DNA of 53,278 nt from a bacterium. GTDB taxonomy: Bacteria > BMS3Abin14. The DNA is taken from assembly GCA_029210965.1 (NCBI GenBank), contig JARGFZ010000017.1:1-53278 (forward strand), written 5' to 3'. Under the pieces are notes generated by a model. It worked only from the letters and a program-made list of their open reading frames with translations, ran no database searches and was not told the DNA's origin. The position numbers and the translations under genes were made by a program. Positions within the stretch are counted from its first letter, which is position 1. The number at the start of each line of letters is the position of its first letter. This document shows positions 1 through 7,592 of the stretch, one piece after another.

Positions 1-289
1 GACCCCGTTAAAAGTTGGGAGCTATTTTAGCATCCCGTTGACAGGTGGTACCGGCCTACTTCATCCCATCTGTGGTGGAAAACATCGCTTGTATAGTAAC
101 CCTGGCTTACCCCAAGTTCCTGGATTTTACCCTGCGATGCGGCCTTCAAGTGGCCGCGCTGCGTACCCTGCGGTTAAGCTTCCATCAATTAAATGCTGGA
201 TTCCGGGTCATCGCTGTCGCTCTGCCCGGAATGACAGCGGACAAGTATGGGGATTCCTTATCCCATTTATCCCCTTCATCCCTTAAGCT
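1..289. repeat. Intergenic repeat mosaic at the left edge
   Basis: No gene is supported here. The stretch holds one copy of a dispersed unit reading GTGGTGGAAAACATCGC...TATAGTAACC near 70-105, a unit of the type 'ctgcg-gcc...gcggttaagc' near 133-180, and a palindrome at 196-235 that begins CTGGATTCCGGG and ends CCCGGAATGAC. The same units recur in most other gaps of this window. The two 82-codon plus-strand ORFs are made only of these units and were not called. Confidence 0.7.
196..235. repeat. Palindromic element, CTGGATTCCGG...CCGGAATGAC type
   Basis: A 40-base inverted repeat whose arms are TGGATTCCGGG and CCCGGAATGAC around a variable centre. Eight further copies of the same design are visible at 13208-13245, 13288-13332, 14638-14683, 20780-20818, 20829-20872, 23403-23447, 23471-23499 and 23930-23968. 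Similar GTCATTCC...GGAATCCAG palindromes are widespread in proteobacteria; what they do is not known from the sequence. Confidence 0.75.
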
Positions 290-697
290 TTAATCTCCAA
301 ATTTGTTATAAATCCTGAGAGTTGTACACGCCTCAATGAAATCAAAGTCCGCATCCTTGTGAAGCAGCATCAACCCGTTTTCAATACAGACCGCGGCGAT
401 AATACAGTCCACCGTTTTCCTGACTGTTTTTCCTTTTTTCCTGCAATCCCGGTAGAGTTGAGCTGCCATGATATATGTTTCGATACCTCGCGGCACGTAT
501 ATCGGAAACTCGAGAAGATAATCTTTGGCGCTCTTAAAATCCCTGTCGTTCTTTATCCCCTGAAGAATTTCCGTGAGGATGATATCTGTAATGGAGATAT
601 CCGCATCTTCTTTTATGAGGTTGTGTAATATCCGGCGATGAGGTGAATTAGCGCCCTTGAGGAAATCCACCCACACACTGGTGTCCACAAGTATCAT
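290..697 (-). CDS. vapC: VapC-type PIN-domain RNase toxin
   Basis: A 135-residue PIN-domain protein, the usual VapC length. VapC toxins are Mg-dependent endoribonucleases that cleave initiator tRNA, other tRNAs or 23S rRNA. The acidic residues expected of the active site are present: D5 in the N-terminal MILVDTSVWVDF motif, E43 in LTEILQG, D97 in TVDCIIAA and D115 or D117 in KDADFDF. The start codon overlaps the stop of the antitoxin gene by 4 bases (ATGA), so the two are translationally coupled. The pair is assigned with good confidence from order, sizes and motifs; the target RNA cannot be told. Confidence 0.9.
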   Translation of the reverse strand: MILVDTSVWVDFLKGANSPHRRILHNLIKEDADISITDIILTEILQGIKNDRDFKSAKDYLLEFPIYVPRGIETYIMAAQLYRDCRKKGKTVRKTVDCIIAAVCIENGLMLLHKDADFDFIEACTTLRIYNKFGD

Positions 698-894
698 GAC
701 CTGCTTTTTCTCATTTCACTAAGGCTACCCGTCCATTCTACCTTGCCTTCGAGCTCGAGAATTTTTTTCCTCTTCAAACCACTTACGAGTTCCTGGAGGG
801 CGTAATTTACAAGCTCCTTTTTGGTCTTTTTGTCGGTAAGCTGCATGGCCTCATCGACCAGCTTTTCGTCAAGTTCGATATTTGTCCTTAACAT
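694..894 (-). CDS. vapB: VapB-type antitoxin
   Basis: A 66-residue protein starting MLRTNIELDEKLVDEAM, the ribbon-helix-helix N-terminus typical of antitoxins of the VapB (DUF2191-like) kind, followed by a basic, charged C-terminus that would wrap the toxin. The first ATG after the AGGACGT ribosome-binding stretch was used; a 7-residue N-terminal extension is possible but lacks family support. It lies directly upstream of vapC. Antitoxins of this type bind their own promoter, and a palindrome suitable for that lies about 100 bases upstream at 992-1021. Confidence 0.88.
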   Translation of the reverse strand: MLRTNIELDEKLVDEAMQLTDKKTKKELVNYALQELVSGLKRKKILELEGKVEWTGSLSEMRKSRS

Positions 895-932
895 ACGTCC
901 TATCCCCCTTTCCACTTAACTTATTGGATTTT

Positions 933-970
933 GATAGGGTCACAAAAAGTCCGTTATCGGCTTTTTGCTC
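933..970 (-). repeat. Leader hairpin repeat, copy 1 (vapB 5' region)
   Basis: A 38-base unit that folds into CAAAAAG...CTTTTTG arms. It is nearly the same as the unit at 30190-30227, which lies upstream of the thioredoxin-decahaem gene. Both copies are in the same orientation relative to the downstream gene. Function unknown; it could be a mobile palindrome or a shared leader element. Confidence 0.65.
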
Positions 971-991
971 TTCGATACAAACCACAAATCT

Positions 992-1028
992 ATACACCAA
1001 ATATATTAAATTTATGTGTATTACGCAA
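992..1028 (-). promoter_or_regulatory. Candidate vapBC promoter and operator
   Basis: On the plus strand 992-1021 reads ATACACCAAAT...ATTTATGTGTAT, an imperfect inverted repeat (ATACAC/GTGTAT outer arms, AAAT/ATTT inner arms). Read on the minus strand, TTGCGT then 17 bases then TATATT gives a possible sigma70 promoter that overlaps the palindrome, which is where an autoregulated toxin-antitoxin operator would be expected. The -35 match is weak, so this rests mainly on the palindrome and position. Confidence 0.4.
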
Positions 1029-1160
1029 GTAGAGGTTTGAGCCCTTCTCAGACTTTCTCAGATTTGCTCCGTGGTGAAACCATCGCATTTATAGCAACCG
1101 TGCTTTCCCCAGGTTCAAAAGCCTTCCTCTGCGGCCCTCTGCGTTAAAGCTTTCATCGCC

Positions 1161-2093
1161 TCAGGTTTCAATAAGCTGTACCTTTTTCAGATCCATCTCG
1201 CCCAACCCCATCTTGTAGGCAGCCGTAACGAAGGAAAGATCACCGGGGGTAATGCCGAAAAGAGTCGCCCCGTAGGCATCTATGGCTACCGGGTCCCTGC
1301 CTGCCGCGACCCGGTTGAGGACCTTGACATCTTCGAGTCGGCCTCCGGTAGGCCCGTTCCTCACCATGATCCTGGTAGCGTCCAGAACGGTCAGCCCCGG
1401 ATCAAGGGCTGAGGTCAGATCTGCCAGCTTCTGCCCTATTCCCGAGTGGAAAGACCCCCGGTTCCCCCCCATGAGCCCCATGAGGTTTTTCATGCCCAGG
1501 GTGAGGCGGCTGATACTGTGATGCTTTGCTACAGGAATGTTAATGATGATATCCGCCTTCAGGGCCTCCTCGTACAGGGGCCACTTCTTTATAACGATTC
1601 CCCAGGGAATATCAGTCGTGAGGAAACGGTTATCACGGACAAATTCCAGGCTGATGCGCCCATCGGAAAGGCCCTTCACCATGTCCTGGATCCCGCTGGT
1701 ACGATAGGTGCGCCTGGCGTCATTGCATGGCCGGTCCAGGATGACGACTTTAGCCGCTCCCGCCTCGAGACACATCTCACCTATAGCTCGCACGACCTCC
1801 GGGTGTGTGTTGGCTCCTTGCTCCACCCGCCTGTCCCATCCAATATTGGGCTTAAGCAGGACACTGTCACCCCTGCTCACGAAGGCGGACATCCCGCCCA
1901 ACCCCTCGATGCATGAAACCGTAGTTGCATAGGGGTCACCACCTTCGGACAAGGAGATTGTTGAGACAGGACCCGGGAAATTTACGGCAGCACGGCCAAC
2001 GGATGTCGGGATCACGGACCCTGGAGCAGCAAGGAGGATCAGGGAACCCTTTATGAACTGCCGTCTGGTGAGACACCCCTTCCCCCGGTTCAT
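1161..2093 (-). CDS. DUF362-family protein with Tat signal
   Basis: A 310-residue protein of the DUF362 family. The N-terminus carries a twin-arginine signal, TRRQFIKGSLILLAAPG, so it is probably exported folded, perhaps with a cofactor. Family hallmarks seen include LLKPNIG near residue 80, an invariant-looking AKHH and GMKNLMGLMGG in the second half, and DPVAIDAYGATLFG near the C-terminus. Many family members carry a ferredoxin domain, which this one lacks. The family's reaction is not established. The start overlaps the stop of the upstream binding-protein gene by 4 bases (ATGA), so the two probably act together. Confidence 0.8.
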   Translation of the reverse strand: MNRGKGCLTRRQFIKGSLILLAAPGSVIPTSVGRAAVNFPGPVSTISLSEGGDPYATTVSCIEGLGGMSAFVSRGDSVLLKPNIGWDRRVEQGANTHPEVVRAIGEMCLEAGAAKVVILDRPCNDARRTYRTSGIQDMVKGLSDGRISLEFVRDNRFLTTDIPWGIVIKKWPLYEEALKADIIINIPVAKHHSISRLTLGMKNLMGLMGGNRGSFHSGIGQKLADLTSALDPGLTVLDATRIMVRNGPTGGRLEDVKVLNRVAAGRDPVAIDAYGATLFGITPGDLSFVTAAYKMGLGEMDLKKVQLIET

Positions 2094-2704
2094 ATGAGTT
2101 TTACCTCTTTCAGGTAGTTGCGCGCCACCTTCGCCCGTTTTTCGGAGCGGGATTTACCCACGAGACTGTCCAGACGTCCATCGTCCAGTACCACTCTGGT
2201 CCCGATCTTTTCCAGAAGCCGGGGCAGGGCCGGGAACTTCTTGAGGGTTTCCTTGTGAACGACGGTAGAGGCCGGCCCCAGTGATCTGCCATTGCCATCC
2301 AGCCCGGAGTACCCCATGGGCTTTAGCCAGATGAGGTTCAGCTCTTCCTCGAACCGCCGCTTGACAGCTTTAAACCTGTCGGCGGCTTCTGCTGAGGACA
2401 CCTCTACCTCAAGGCGGTCTACGGCACTTTCCACGTAATCCACGTAAAGATCCACTTTGCCTTTCTTTACCGCCTCAAGCAGTTTTATCTGGTCGGGGAA
2501 AAACTTCACTTCCACCGTAGTCCCGGTGCGATCGTGGATCAGGATGGAGAGGATCCGGGTCACCATTGCAGGCCTGTCTGCCTCCACAGACCCGAGGACC
2601 AGTTTTCGGCCAACACAGGCTTGGGCCGAAAAGGAGGGTAATGCCACAGCAATTACTACCACAAGTAATAAAATGACCCGTATCTGTTTATTAATATTCT
2701 GCAT
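2090..2704 (-). CDS. OpuAC-like periplasmic substrate-binding protein, short form
   Basis: A 204-residue exported protein: a hydrophobic signal peptide at about residues 8-28, then a fold recalling the OpuAC/ProX glycine-betaine binding domain. Seen: KLVLGSVEADRPAMVTRIL at the start of the mature part, and KKGKVDLYVDYVESA, the counterpart of the family motif for the hinge region. OpuAC domains are usually about 250 residues, so this one is short and its C-terminal lobe may be trimmed. No transporter gene is next to it; the only partner is the coupled DUF362 gene. It may therefore sense or bind a ligand without transport. Ligand unknown. Confidence 0.55.
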   Translation of the reverse strand: MQNINKQIRVILLLVVVIAVALPSFSAQACVGRKLVLGSVEADRPAMVTRILSILIHDRTGTTVEVKFFPDQIKLLEAVKKGKVDLYVDYVESAVDRLEVEVSSAEAADRFKAVKRRFEEELNLIWLKPMGYSGLDGNGRSLGPASTVVHKETLKKFPALPRLLEKIGTRVVLDDGRLDSLVGKSRSEKRAKVARNYLKEVKLI

Positions 2705-2814
2705 AACGTATCCTCATTTTCGTAGTTCCAGCTTTCAAATTTCAAGATGCTTCTGTTGTTGTCATCGCGAGGCAATATACTGTGCCAAAGCGATCTCAGG
2801 ATGAGATTGCCGCG

Positions 2815-3675
2815 TCACGGAGTTTGAACCATATTCGGTCTATCAGTAAGAAACGGTTCGAACAATACACGTCCCAGTCCCGGTTCGAACTTTCCATCGA
2901 AGAAGAACTCCCTGATCTGTTCCGGGTCAGCCCCCCCCCACCAGTTTCCCTTCATGGGGATGTCGTCCCTTTGCTCCATGCCCATCTTGACGGCGTAATC
3001 GCTGTTGCCGGCAATGCTGTTGTTTCCAAAGGTTGTAAGACCTTCGCACTTGATTACGGCGAAAACACCGATTCGGTTACGTGTGATGTCATTATTTCGG
3101 ATGACAGCGCCCGCTCCCCGCTCCTCGAACCGTATGCCGTTGACGTTTTTCGTCAGCAAACTGTTTTCCAGGGTAACCGGTGCTGTGGAAAACCGGAACC
3201 CGTCCACGTTGTGCCGCGACACAAGTCCGGAGAAAGAGCCGCGGGTGTAGTGAACCTGGATCCCGCTGTAGGCGTACTCCACAACAGCGTTGCTGACGCT
3301 GGCGCTGTCAGCGTGATTGATCATGATATATTTCCAATCAGCTGGCCCAGGCTCGGCCGCAGCCGAGGTAAAAATAACAGGAACTTTTTCGGTACCAGTT
3401 ACCTCCAGGCTGCCCTCGACCCGGAGCTCGCTGTCACCGATCCCGTCACCGTCATCGTCCCGCACAGAGAAAACCACCCTGGTGCCAGGAGCGATGTTAA
3501 GGATTCCCCCTTTGGCTACGATGACGATCCCGTCCACCTTGACTTCTTTTCTCCAGGTTTCCTTCTGCCTGATAACCTGCTGGATAGGTGTCTCCTCACC
3601 GGCAATTCCCCGGCCAGGAATGACCCCCGCTGCAATGACCAACAGCATCAGACCGTAGACAAGGTTATGCTTCAC
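2815..3675 (-). CDS. Secreted right-handed beta-helix protein (NosD-like)
   Basis: A 286-residue exported protein with a signal peptide at about 1-25. The body shows parallel beta-helix rungs such as NGIRFEERGAGAVIRNNDITRNRIGVF and a closing GNWWGG motif typical of this class. A DDDGDGIGDSEL insert near residue 75 looks like a calcium-binding loop and is matched by DPDGDGVNDSRL in the 640-residue protein at 11175-13097, so the two are paralogues. The GTG start overlaps the upstream stop by 4 bases (GTGA). No catalytic site could be identified; a structural or glycan-binding envelope role is an inference. Confidence 0.75.
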   Translation of the reverse strand: MKHNLVYGLMLLVIAAGVIPGRGIAGEETPIQQVIRQKETWRKEVKVDGIVIVAKGGILNIAPGTRVVFSVRDDDGDGIGDSELRVEGSLEVTGTEKVPVIFTSAAAEPGPADWKYIMINHADSASVSNAVVEYAYSGIQVHYTRGSFSGLVSRHNVDGFRFSTAPVTLENSLLTKNVNGIRFEERGAGAVIRNNDITRNRIGVFAVIKCEGLTTFGNNSIAGNSDYAVKMGMEQRDDIPMKGNWWGGADPEQIREFFFDGKFEPGLGRVLFEPFLTDRPNMVQTP

Positions 3676-4778
3676 GGGACCAGGACCCTGTATACAGTTA
3701 TTCCGATCTCTTCGAGAAGCCGGTTGGATTCGACATTCAGGCTGTGATCGGGGGTGCCTTCATAATAACCGAACATTTCACCAGGTGCCGGGTTGTCACC
3801 GTATCCATGACGGGCACCGACGTAATACTTGCCAGCCTCCGGCAGAAATAATTGGTACCTTCCCTGTTCATCCGTGATCGTGGACAGGGCAGCCGGTTTG
3901 TGGTGACCCATTTCCGGTTCCAGATAGGCGAATACATGTACGCCCTGGACCGGACGGCCCTCCCTGTCCATAACGACCCCTTCAAAACCCGGGCGGGCCC
4001 CCGCCATCCTGGTCCCATGGATATCCCTATCCAGGCGCTTTACCACCATGGGAAGGACGATCTCCAACTCCTTGCCATCCTCAACCCTGATGGGGTTGAA
4101 CCGGTACCAGGATATGAGATCGCCCTTCATCATGGGCCCGACACCTTTGCCTGAATCACGTTTTCGGGCTATCAGGAAATAACGTCCTTCCGGGACCATA
4201 TCCATCCTGAAGATCCCGTCGGCGCCGGTGGGAGGTGTCCGCATGAACCCCATACCCCTGAACCCGTCGCTTTCATCAAAATAAAGGGACACCGTGACAT
4301 CCTCAAGGGGCTTGCCGTCCCTGAGAACTTTACCCAGGATCGTCCCCTCCATGCTCTGTTCACCAGTGGAATGAACCACCGGGTCGGACCATGGGGCAAG
4401 ATCAAAACCGATCCATGGTCTTTCGCCTGGGGCCACGGAAACCGGGTTCTGTCCACACCACGTCCACATATCCCCTGCCGATGCAGCAAGGTAGTAGGTC
4501 CCGGGTTTAAGATCCAGGCTGTACTTCCCATCGGGACCCGACGGAGGCGATACAGCCGCCGGTTCACCAGAAAAGTCGATGGTCTGGTACGCTGACACCA
4601 GGCCCCCGGCAACTTGCTCTTCTCCTCGCACAAGGCGCCCATCGACTCCAGGGCGGATTTCAACAGTACCTGCCGCGGCCCACCCGGGAGCGGGTCCGGT
4701 AAAAACAAGAACCGCCATGAGGAGAGCCGCAACCCCTCTGCAGGCGCCGGCGTTATAGAACGGGCAACAGTTCATCAT
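3672..4778 (-). CDS. Carboxypeptidase-regulatory-like domain protein (paralogue A)
   Basis: An exported protein of about 368 residues. The start was placed at the ATG pair at 4773-4778, which puts a signal peptide (GVAALLMAVLVFTGPAPGWA) near the N-terminus; a longer reading frame upstream only overlaps the previous gene. It contains three tandem transthyretin-like, carboxypeptidase-regulatory-like domains, each ending in a G-x-Y-x-L-x-L-x-P-G-x-Y type strand. Two extra motifs recur in its four paralogues here: GPMMKGDLISWYRFNPIRV between domains 2 and 3, and a late GEMFGYYEGT. It overlaps the beta-helix genes on both sides, which argues for joint production. Such domains usually bind protein or glycan rather than catalyse. 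Confidence 0.75.
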   Translation of the reverse strand: MMNCCPFYNAGACRGVAALLMAVLVFTGPAPGWAAAGTVEIRPGVDGRLVRGEEQVAGGLVSAYQTIDFSGEPAAVSPPSGPDGKYSLDLKPGTYYLAASAGDMWTWCGQNPVSVAPGERPWIGFDLAPWSDPVVHSTGEQSMEGTILGKVLRDGKPLEDVTVSLYFDESDGFRGMGFMRTPPTGADGIFRMDMVPEGRYFLIARKRDSGKGVGPMMKGDLISWYRFNPIRVEDGKELEIVLPMVVKRLDRDIHGTRMAGARPGFEGVVMDREGRPVQGVHVFAYLEPEMGHHKPAALSTITDEQGRYQLFLPEAGKYYVGARHGYGDNPAPGEMFGYYEGTPDHSLNVESNRLLEEIGITVYRVLVP

Positions 4779-6171
4779 CCGTCCCTTTCCAGCCTTTGAG
4801 GCCGGCAGCTTCAGGTTCCGTTTCAAGGGCGGGGAGATAGAGGACCTTGTCAAGGCGGTAACTTTCCTCACCGAAACCTTCGTAGGTCACCTCGGGCAGA
4901 TCGTGACCATCGTACAGGGTGGAGATGTCGGCATCCGCACCCTTTTCCATCATCTCCCGGAGGGTTTTTTTATCCCACCAGTTCCCGGTGGCGTCCACCG
5001 CCTCGGGAAACTCCATGGGCCCCTGGCCGAGCCTGGGGTTGCGGCTATTCTGCCGGGCCGCTGTTTCCAGTACAAAGTTCTTGGATCCAGCCCTGGATTC
5101 CCAGTTGGATGACTGGAACTTGCCCAGTTTCAGATGCGCACCGTTATCGGAAAAAAGGTTACCCCTGATGAGGGGATAGGAAGAAAAGTCGCAGAATATC
5201 CCGATCACGGAATCAGCGACTACATTGCCTTTGATCTGGGAGAGGTTCTTCTTGTTAAGGTGCACGGCCTCCTCCATCTTCCGGATCATATTATCCGCAA
5301 TAGTGGGAGAGGAAAACTGGTTGGCATAGATGCCGTACTTGCCGGCCGTCATGTAGTTGTTCCTTATCACAGGGGATGTGTAGGACAGCGCCAGAACCGC
5401 AGCATCGGCATTGTTTACGAACCGGTTCCGCTCTACGATCGTGTCGGGTCCGTTCTGGTAGAGCCTGATCCCCGCCTTGTTGCCCTCGAAGATGTTCCCT
5501 TCGATCTTCCCGGGATACCTCTGCAGGACCTGGATCCCAAGACCGTTTCCAACAAAACGGTTCCCTTTCACCGTGGGCGTACCCCCCGAAGCGATACCAA
5601 GACCCACATTGTTGTCCTTGAAAATACATCCGGAGATCTCGCCAGTGGACCTCATCTCCGCTGCCAGACCCACCTTGTTATTGGTGAAACGAACCCCTTT
5701 TATCTCAGCCACAGCCTCTCTGACGAGGTGAATAGCTGTTTCGGAACCGGATATCGTGGTCTCCGATACTTCCAGACGGGCGGCCAGAATACTTATCCCC
5801 TTTTGGGCTCTCAGGATACGCCCATTTGTGATCTCACCCCGGGCGCCGGAAAGCATGGTGATCCCTTTCCAGACAGCCCCATCAGGTGATGACATCTCCA
5901 CCGGCTTATCTTTACTCCCATCGACCCGAAGGGTGCCCTGAACGGTGAGGGAGGTATCCGGAGCGGCCCGGAGTCGGGCCCCCGCCTTGAGGACGAGAAC
6001 GCCCTCTTTGGCCACGGTGACACTTTTTTCCATGAGATGCTGCCCAGTGAGAATCAGTTCACCGGTGATCACTTCTGGAACAATTTCCTGGCCCAATGCC
6101 GAAAGAGCTGTCACCGGCAGCAGCAACACCACGAGAAAAAAGAACGCTCCTTTGATCCCTGACAGGGTCAT
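4753..6171 (-). CDS. Secreted right-handed beta-helix protein
   Basis: A 472-residue exported protein with signal peptide at about 5-28 and a long run of parallel beta-helix rungs (for example GNRFVGNGLGIQV, GNIFEGNKAGIRLYQ, RNRFVNNADAAVLA). A GNWWDKKTL motif closes the helix, as in NosD-like proteins. It starts with an ATGA overlap on the upstream paralogue B gene and its own end overlaps the next start by about 23-26 bases. No catalytic triad or pectate-lyase site was recognised. The setting suggests a surface or periplasmic scaffold. Confidence 0.75.
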   Translation of the reverse strand: MTLSGIKGAFFFLVVLLLPVTALSALGQEIVPEVITGELILTGQHLMEKSVTVAKEGVLVLKAGARLRAAPDTSLTVQGTLRVDGSKDKPVEMSSPDGAVWKGITMLSGARGEITNGRILRAQKGISILAARLEVSETTISGSETAIHLVREAVAEIKGVRFTNNKVGLAAEMRSTGEISGCIFKDNNVGLGIASGGTPTVKGNRFVGNGLGIQVLQRYPGKIEGNIFEGNKAGIRLYQNGPDTIVERNRFVNNADAAVLALSYTSPVIRNNYMTAGKYGIYANQFSSPTIADNMIRKMEEAVHLNKKNLSQIKGNVVADSVIGIFCDFSSYPLIRGNLFSDNGAHLKLGKFQSSNWESRAGSKNFVLETAARQNSRNPRLGQGPMEFPEAVDATGNWWDKKTLREMMEKGADADISTLYDGHDLPEVTYEGFGEESYRLDKVLYLPALETEPEAAGLKGWKGTDDELLPVL

Positions 6172-7262
6172 GGCAGGATCTCCTTTTTAACTACGATGAC
6201 GATCTTTTCCATGCCCCGCTCAGGGGGCAGGTGCAGATCATCCGTGCGGCCGGTAAACTCACCTTCAGCCGCCGGCCCCCCGAACCGTTCCTTGGCCACG
6301 AGAGTGAAATCACCGCTTACGGGCACAAGGAGAGAATACTGACCAGTTGAATTGCTGGGCTTTGAAAAATATAAAGGACGGCCCGTGACTTCCCCGGACC
6401 TGTAGGCAAAGACTCTCAGCCCGGGCACGGGGTTCCCGTCAGCATCCACCACAGTTCCCTGAATCGTTGGCGTGGGCGCCTCTCCCTCTTCCAACTGGCT
6501 CACACGGGTCACCGTCTCAAGCCGGATGCGGACCTTTTCACCATCGCTCACCATCACCGGGTTTCCCGGGTAGTAGTTAAAATAATCCCCGATCTCCATG
6601 GGGCCGTACATCCCTCCCCGGTTCCTCTTCCTTGCTATGACAAAGTATTTCCCGGGCTTTACCGACACCCGGAAGCGACCGCCCTTGCCCACAGGGATGG
6701 TGGCCATTCCGGGGCCTCTGAAACCCTCCAGAGCCTCATCGTAAAGAGTGAGGTAAAGCTTTTCCAGAGGTTCGTCACGGTAGGAAACAATCCCCTCAAT
6801 GGAGGTTTTCGAGTCCGGGATACGTTCTTCAACCGCGGTTTTAACCAGGTTGAACCCTACAGGGGTCCAGCTGCCCGCAATGACAATGACGGGACTGCCG
6901 CTGTAGTAGCAGTAATAGTCACCTGTATCAGGTCGGGCATCCGGACGAAGGTTCCCAGATGCAGAACTCCTCGCTACCAGTGTGTACTGCCCAGGGGGAA
7001 GGGAAAGCCGGTAGGTGCCATCGGTGGCAACGGGATCTGAAACCGCCACAGGGTTCGCGAGATACTCACTATCCCCGTCGGAATAGGCGCTGACGATGAC
7101 CCCCGGAACCAGTTCACCTCTGTAGGCAACGCGGCCGTATATGCCGGAATCTGAACCGGCCAGGGTTGACGGAGGGCTGGCAAGTATAAGGCATAGGAAC
7201 CCAACCCAGAAGCCGGGAGCCGGGAGCCCGGAGCCAGTAACTTTCTTTATCTCAGATCTCAT
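6168..7262 (-). CDS. Carboxypeptidase-regulatory-like domain protein (paralogue B)
   Basis: A 364-residue exported protein with three regulatory-like beta-sandwich domains (GIYGRVAYRGELVPGVIV..., SIEGIVSYRDEPLEKLYL..., TIQGTVVDADGNPVPGLRV...). It keeps the family motifs GPMEIGDYFNYYPGNPVMV and a late GEFTG. The only in-frame ATG lies inside an ATCTCAN heptad tract, and the first 19 residues (MRSEIKKVTGSGLPAPGFW) are encoded by intergenic-type repeats before the hydrophobic core VGFLCLILASPPSTLAG. It is the first gene of a four-gene run with 4-base overlaps. Confidence 0.75.
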   Translation of the reverse strand: MRSEIKKVTGSGLPAPGFWVGFLCLILASPPSTLAGSDSGIYGRVAYRGELVPGVIVSAYSDGDSEYLANPVAVSDPVATDGTYRLSLPPGQYTLVARSSASGNLRPDARPDTGDYYCYYSGSPVIVIAGSWTPVGFNLVKTAVEERIPDSKTSIEGIVSYRDEPLEKLYLTLYDEALEGFRGPGMATIPVGKGGRFRVSVKPGKYFVIARKRNRGGMYGPMEIGDYFNYYPGNPVMVSDGEKVRIRLETVTRVSQLEEGEAPTPTIQGTVVDADGNPVPGLRVFAYRSGEVTGRPLYFSKPSNSTGQYSLLVPVSGDFTLVAKERFGGPAAEGEFTGRTDDLHLPPERGMEKIVIVVKKEILP

Positions 7263-7345
7263 ATCTCATATCTCAAATAAGCACTCGCTAGTCATCGCGA
7301 ATCACGCCGCTGGCGTGATGAAGCGATCCCGGTTCTGAGATTGCC
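7249..7345. repeat. ATCTCAN heptad tract plus linked palindrome
   Basis: The tract ATCTCAGATCTCATATCTCA... has a 7-base period and is followed by TAAGCACTC and then GTCATCGCGAA, which begins a longer imperfect palindrome ending in CGCAATGAC near 7388. The same order (heptad, AAGCACTC, GTCATCGCGAA) occurs at 13082-13150, so the whole is a composite repeat. The gene at 6168-7262 starts inside the tract. Confidence 0.7.
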
Positions 7346-7592
7346 GCGTCACCCTCGCTCACGCCAACGGCGTGACTCCTCGCAATGACAAAAGCTCATT
7401 CAACTTCCAACATCAAACATCAAATTTAAAACGATCTTTCTTCGCGGACTTCGCGATCAGGCAGAATTTGCTCTTCTCCTGCGTTCTGCGTTATGCATTC
7501 TCCGTTCTGGATTAAGTTCTTGCCAGACCCTAGACCCCAGACTCTAGACACTGGTTTCCAGGATGCTGTTGCCCTATGCATTATGGAAACCA
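7346..7592. repeat. Gap with short-period repeats, no gene
   Basis: This holds the right arm of the composite palindrome (to about 7390), then heptad-like text such as TTCCAACATCAAACATCAAA and TGCGTTCTGCGTTATGCATTCTCCGTTCTGG near 7480-7513. No open reading frame, tRNA or terminator with a clear U-tract was found. Confidence 0.6.

Noticed and set aside
2773-2792. Possible sigma54 promoter TGGCACAGTATATTGCC
   Set aside because: The GG and GC pairs are 11 bases apart instead of 10, and the sequence is part of the dispersed CATCGCGAGGCAA... repeat.
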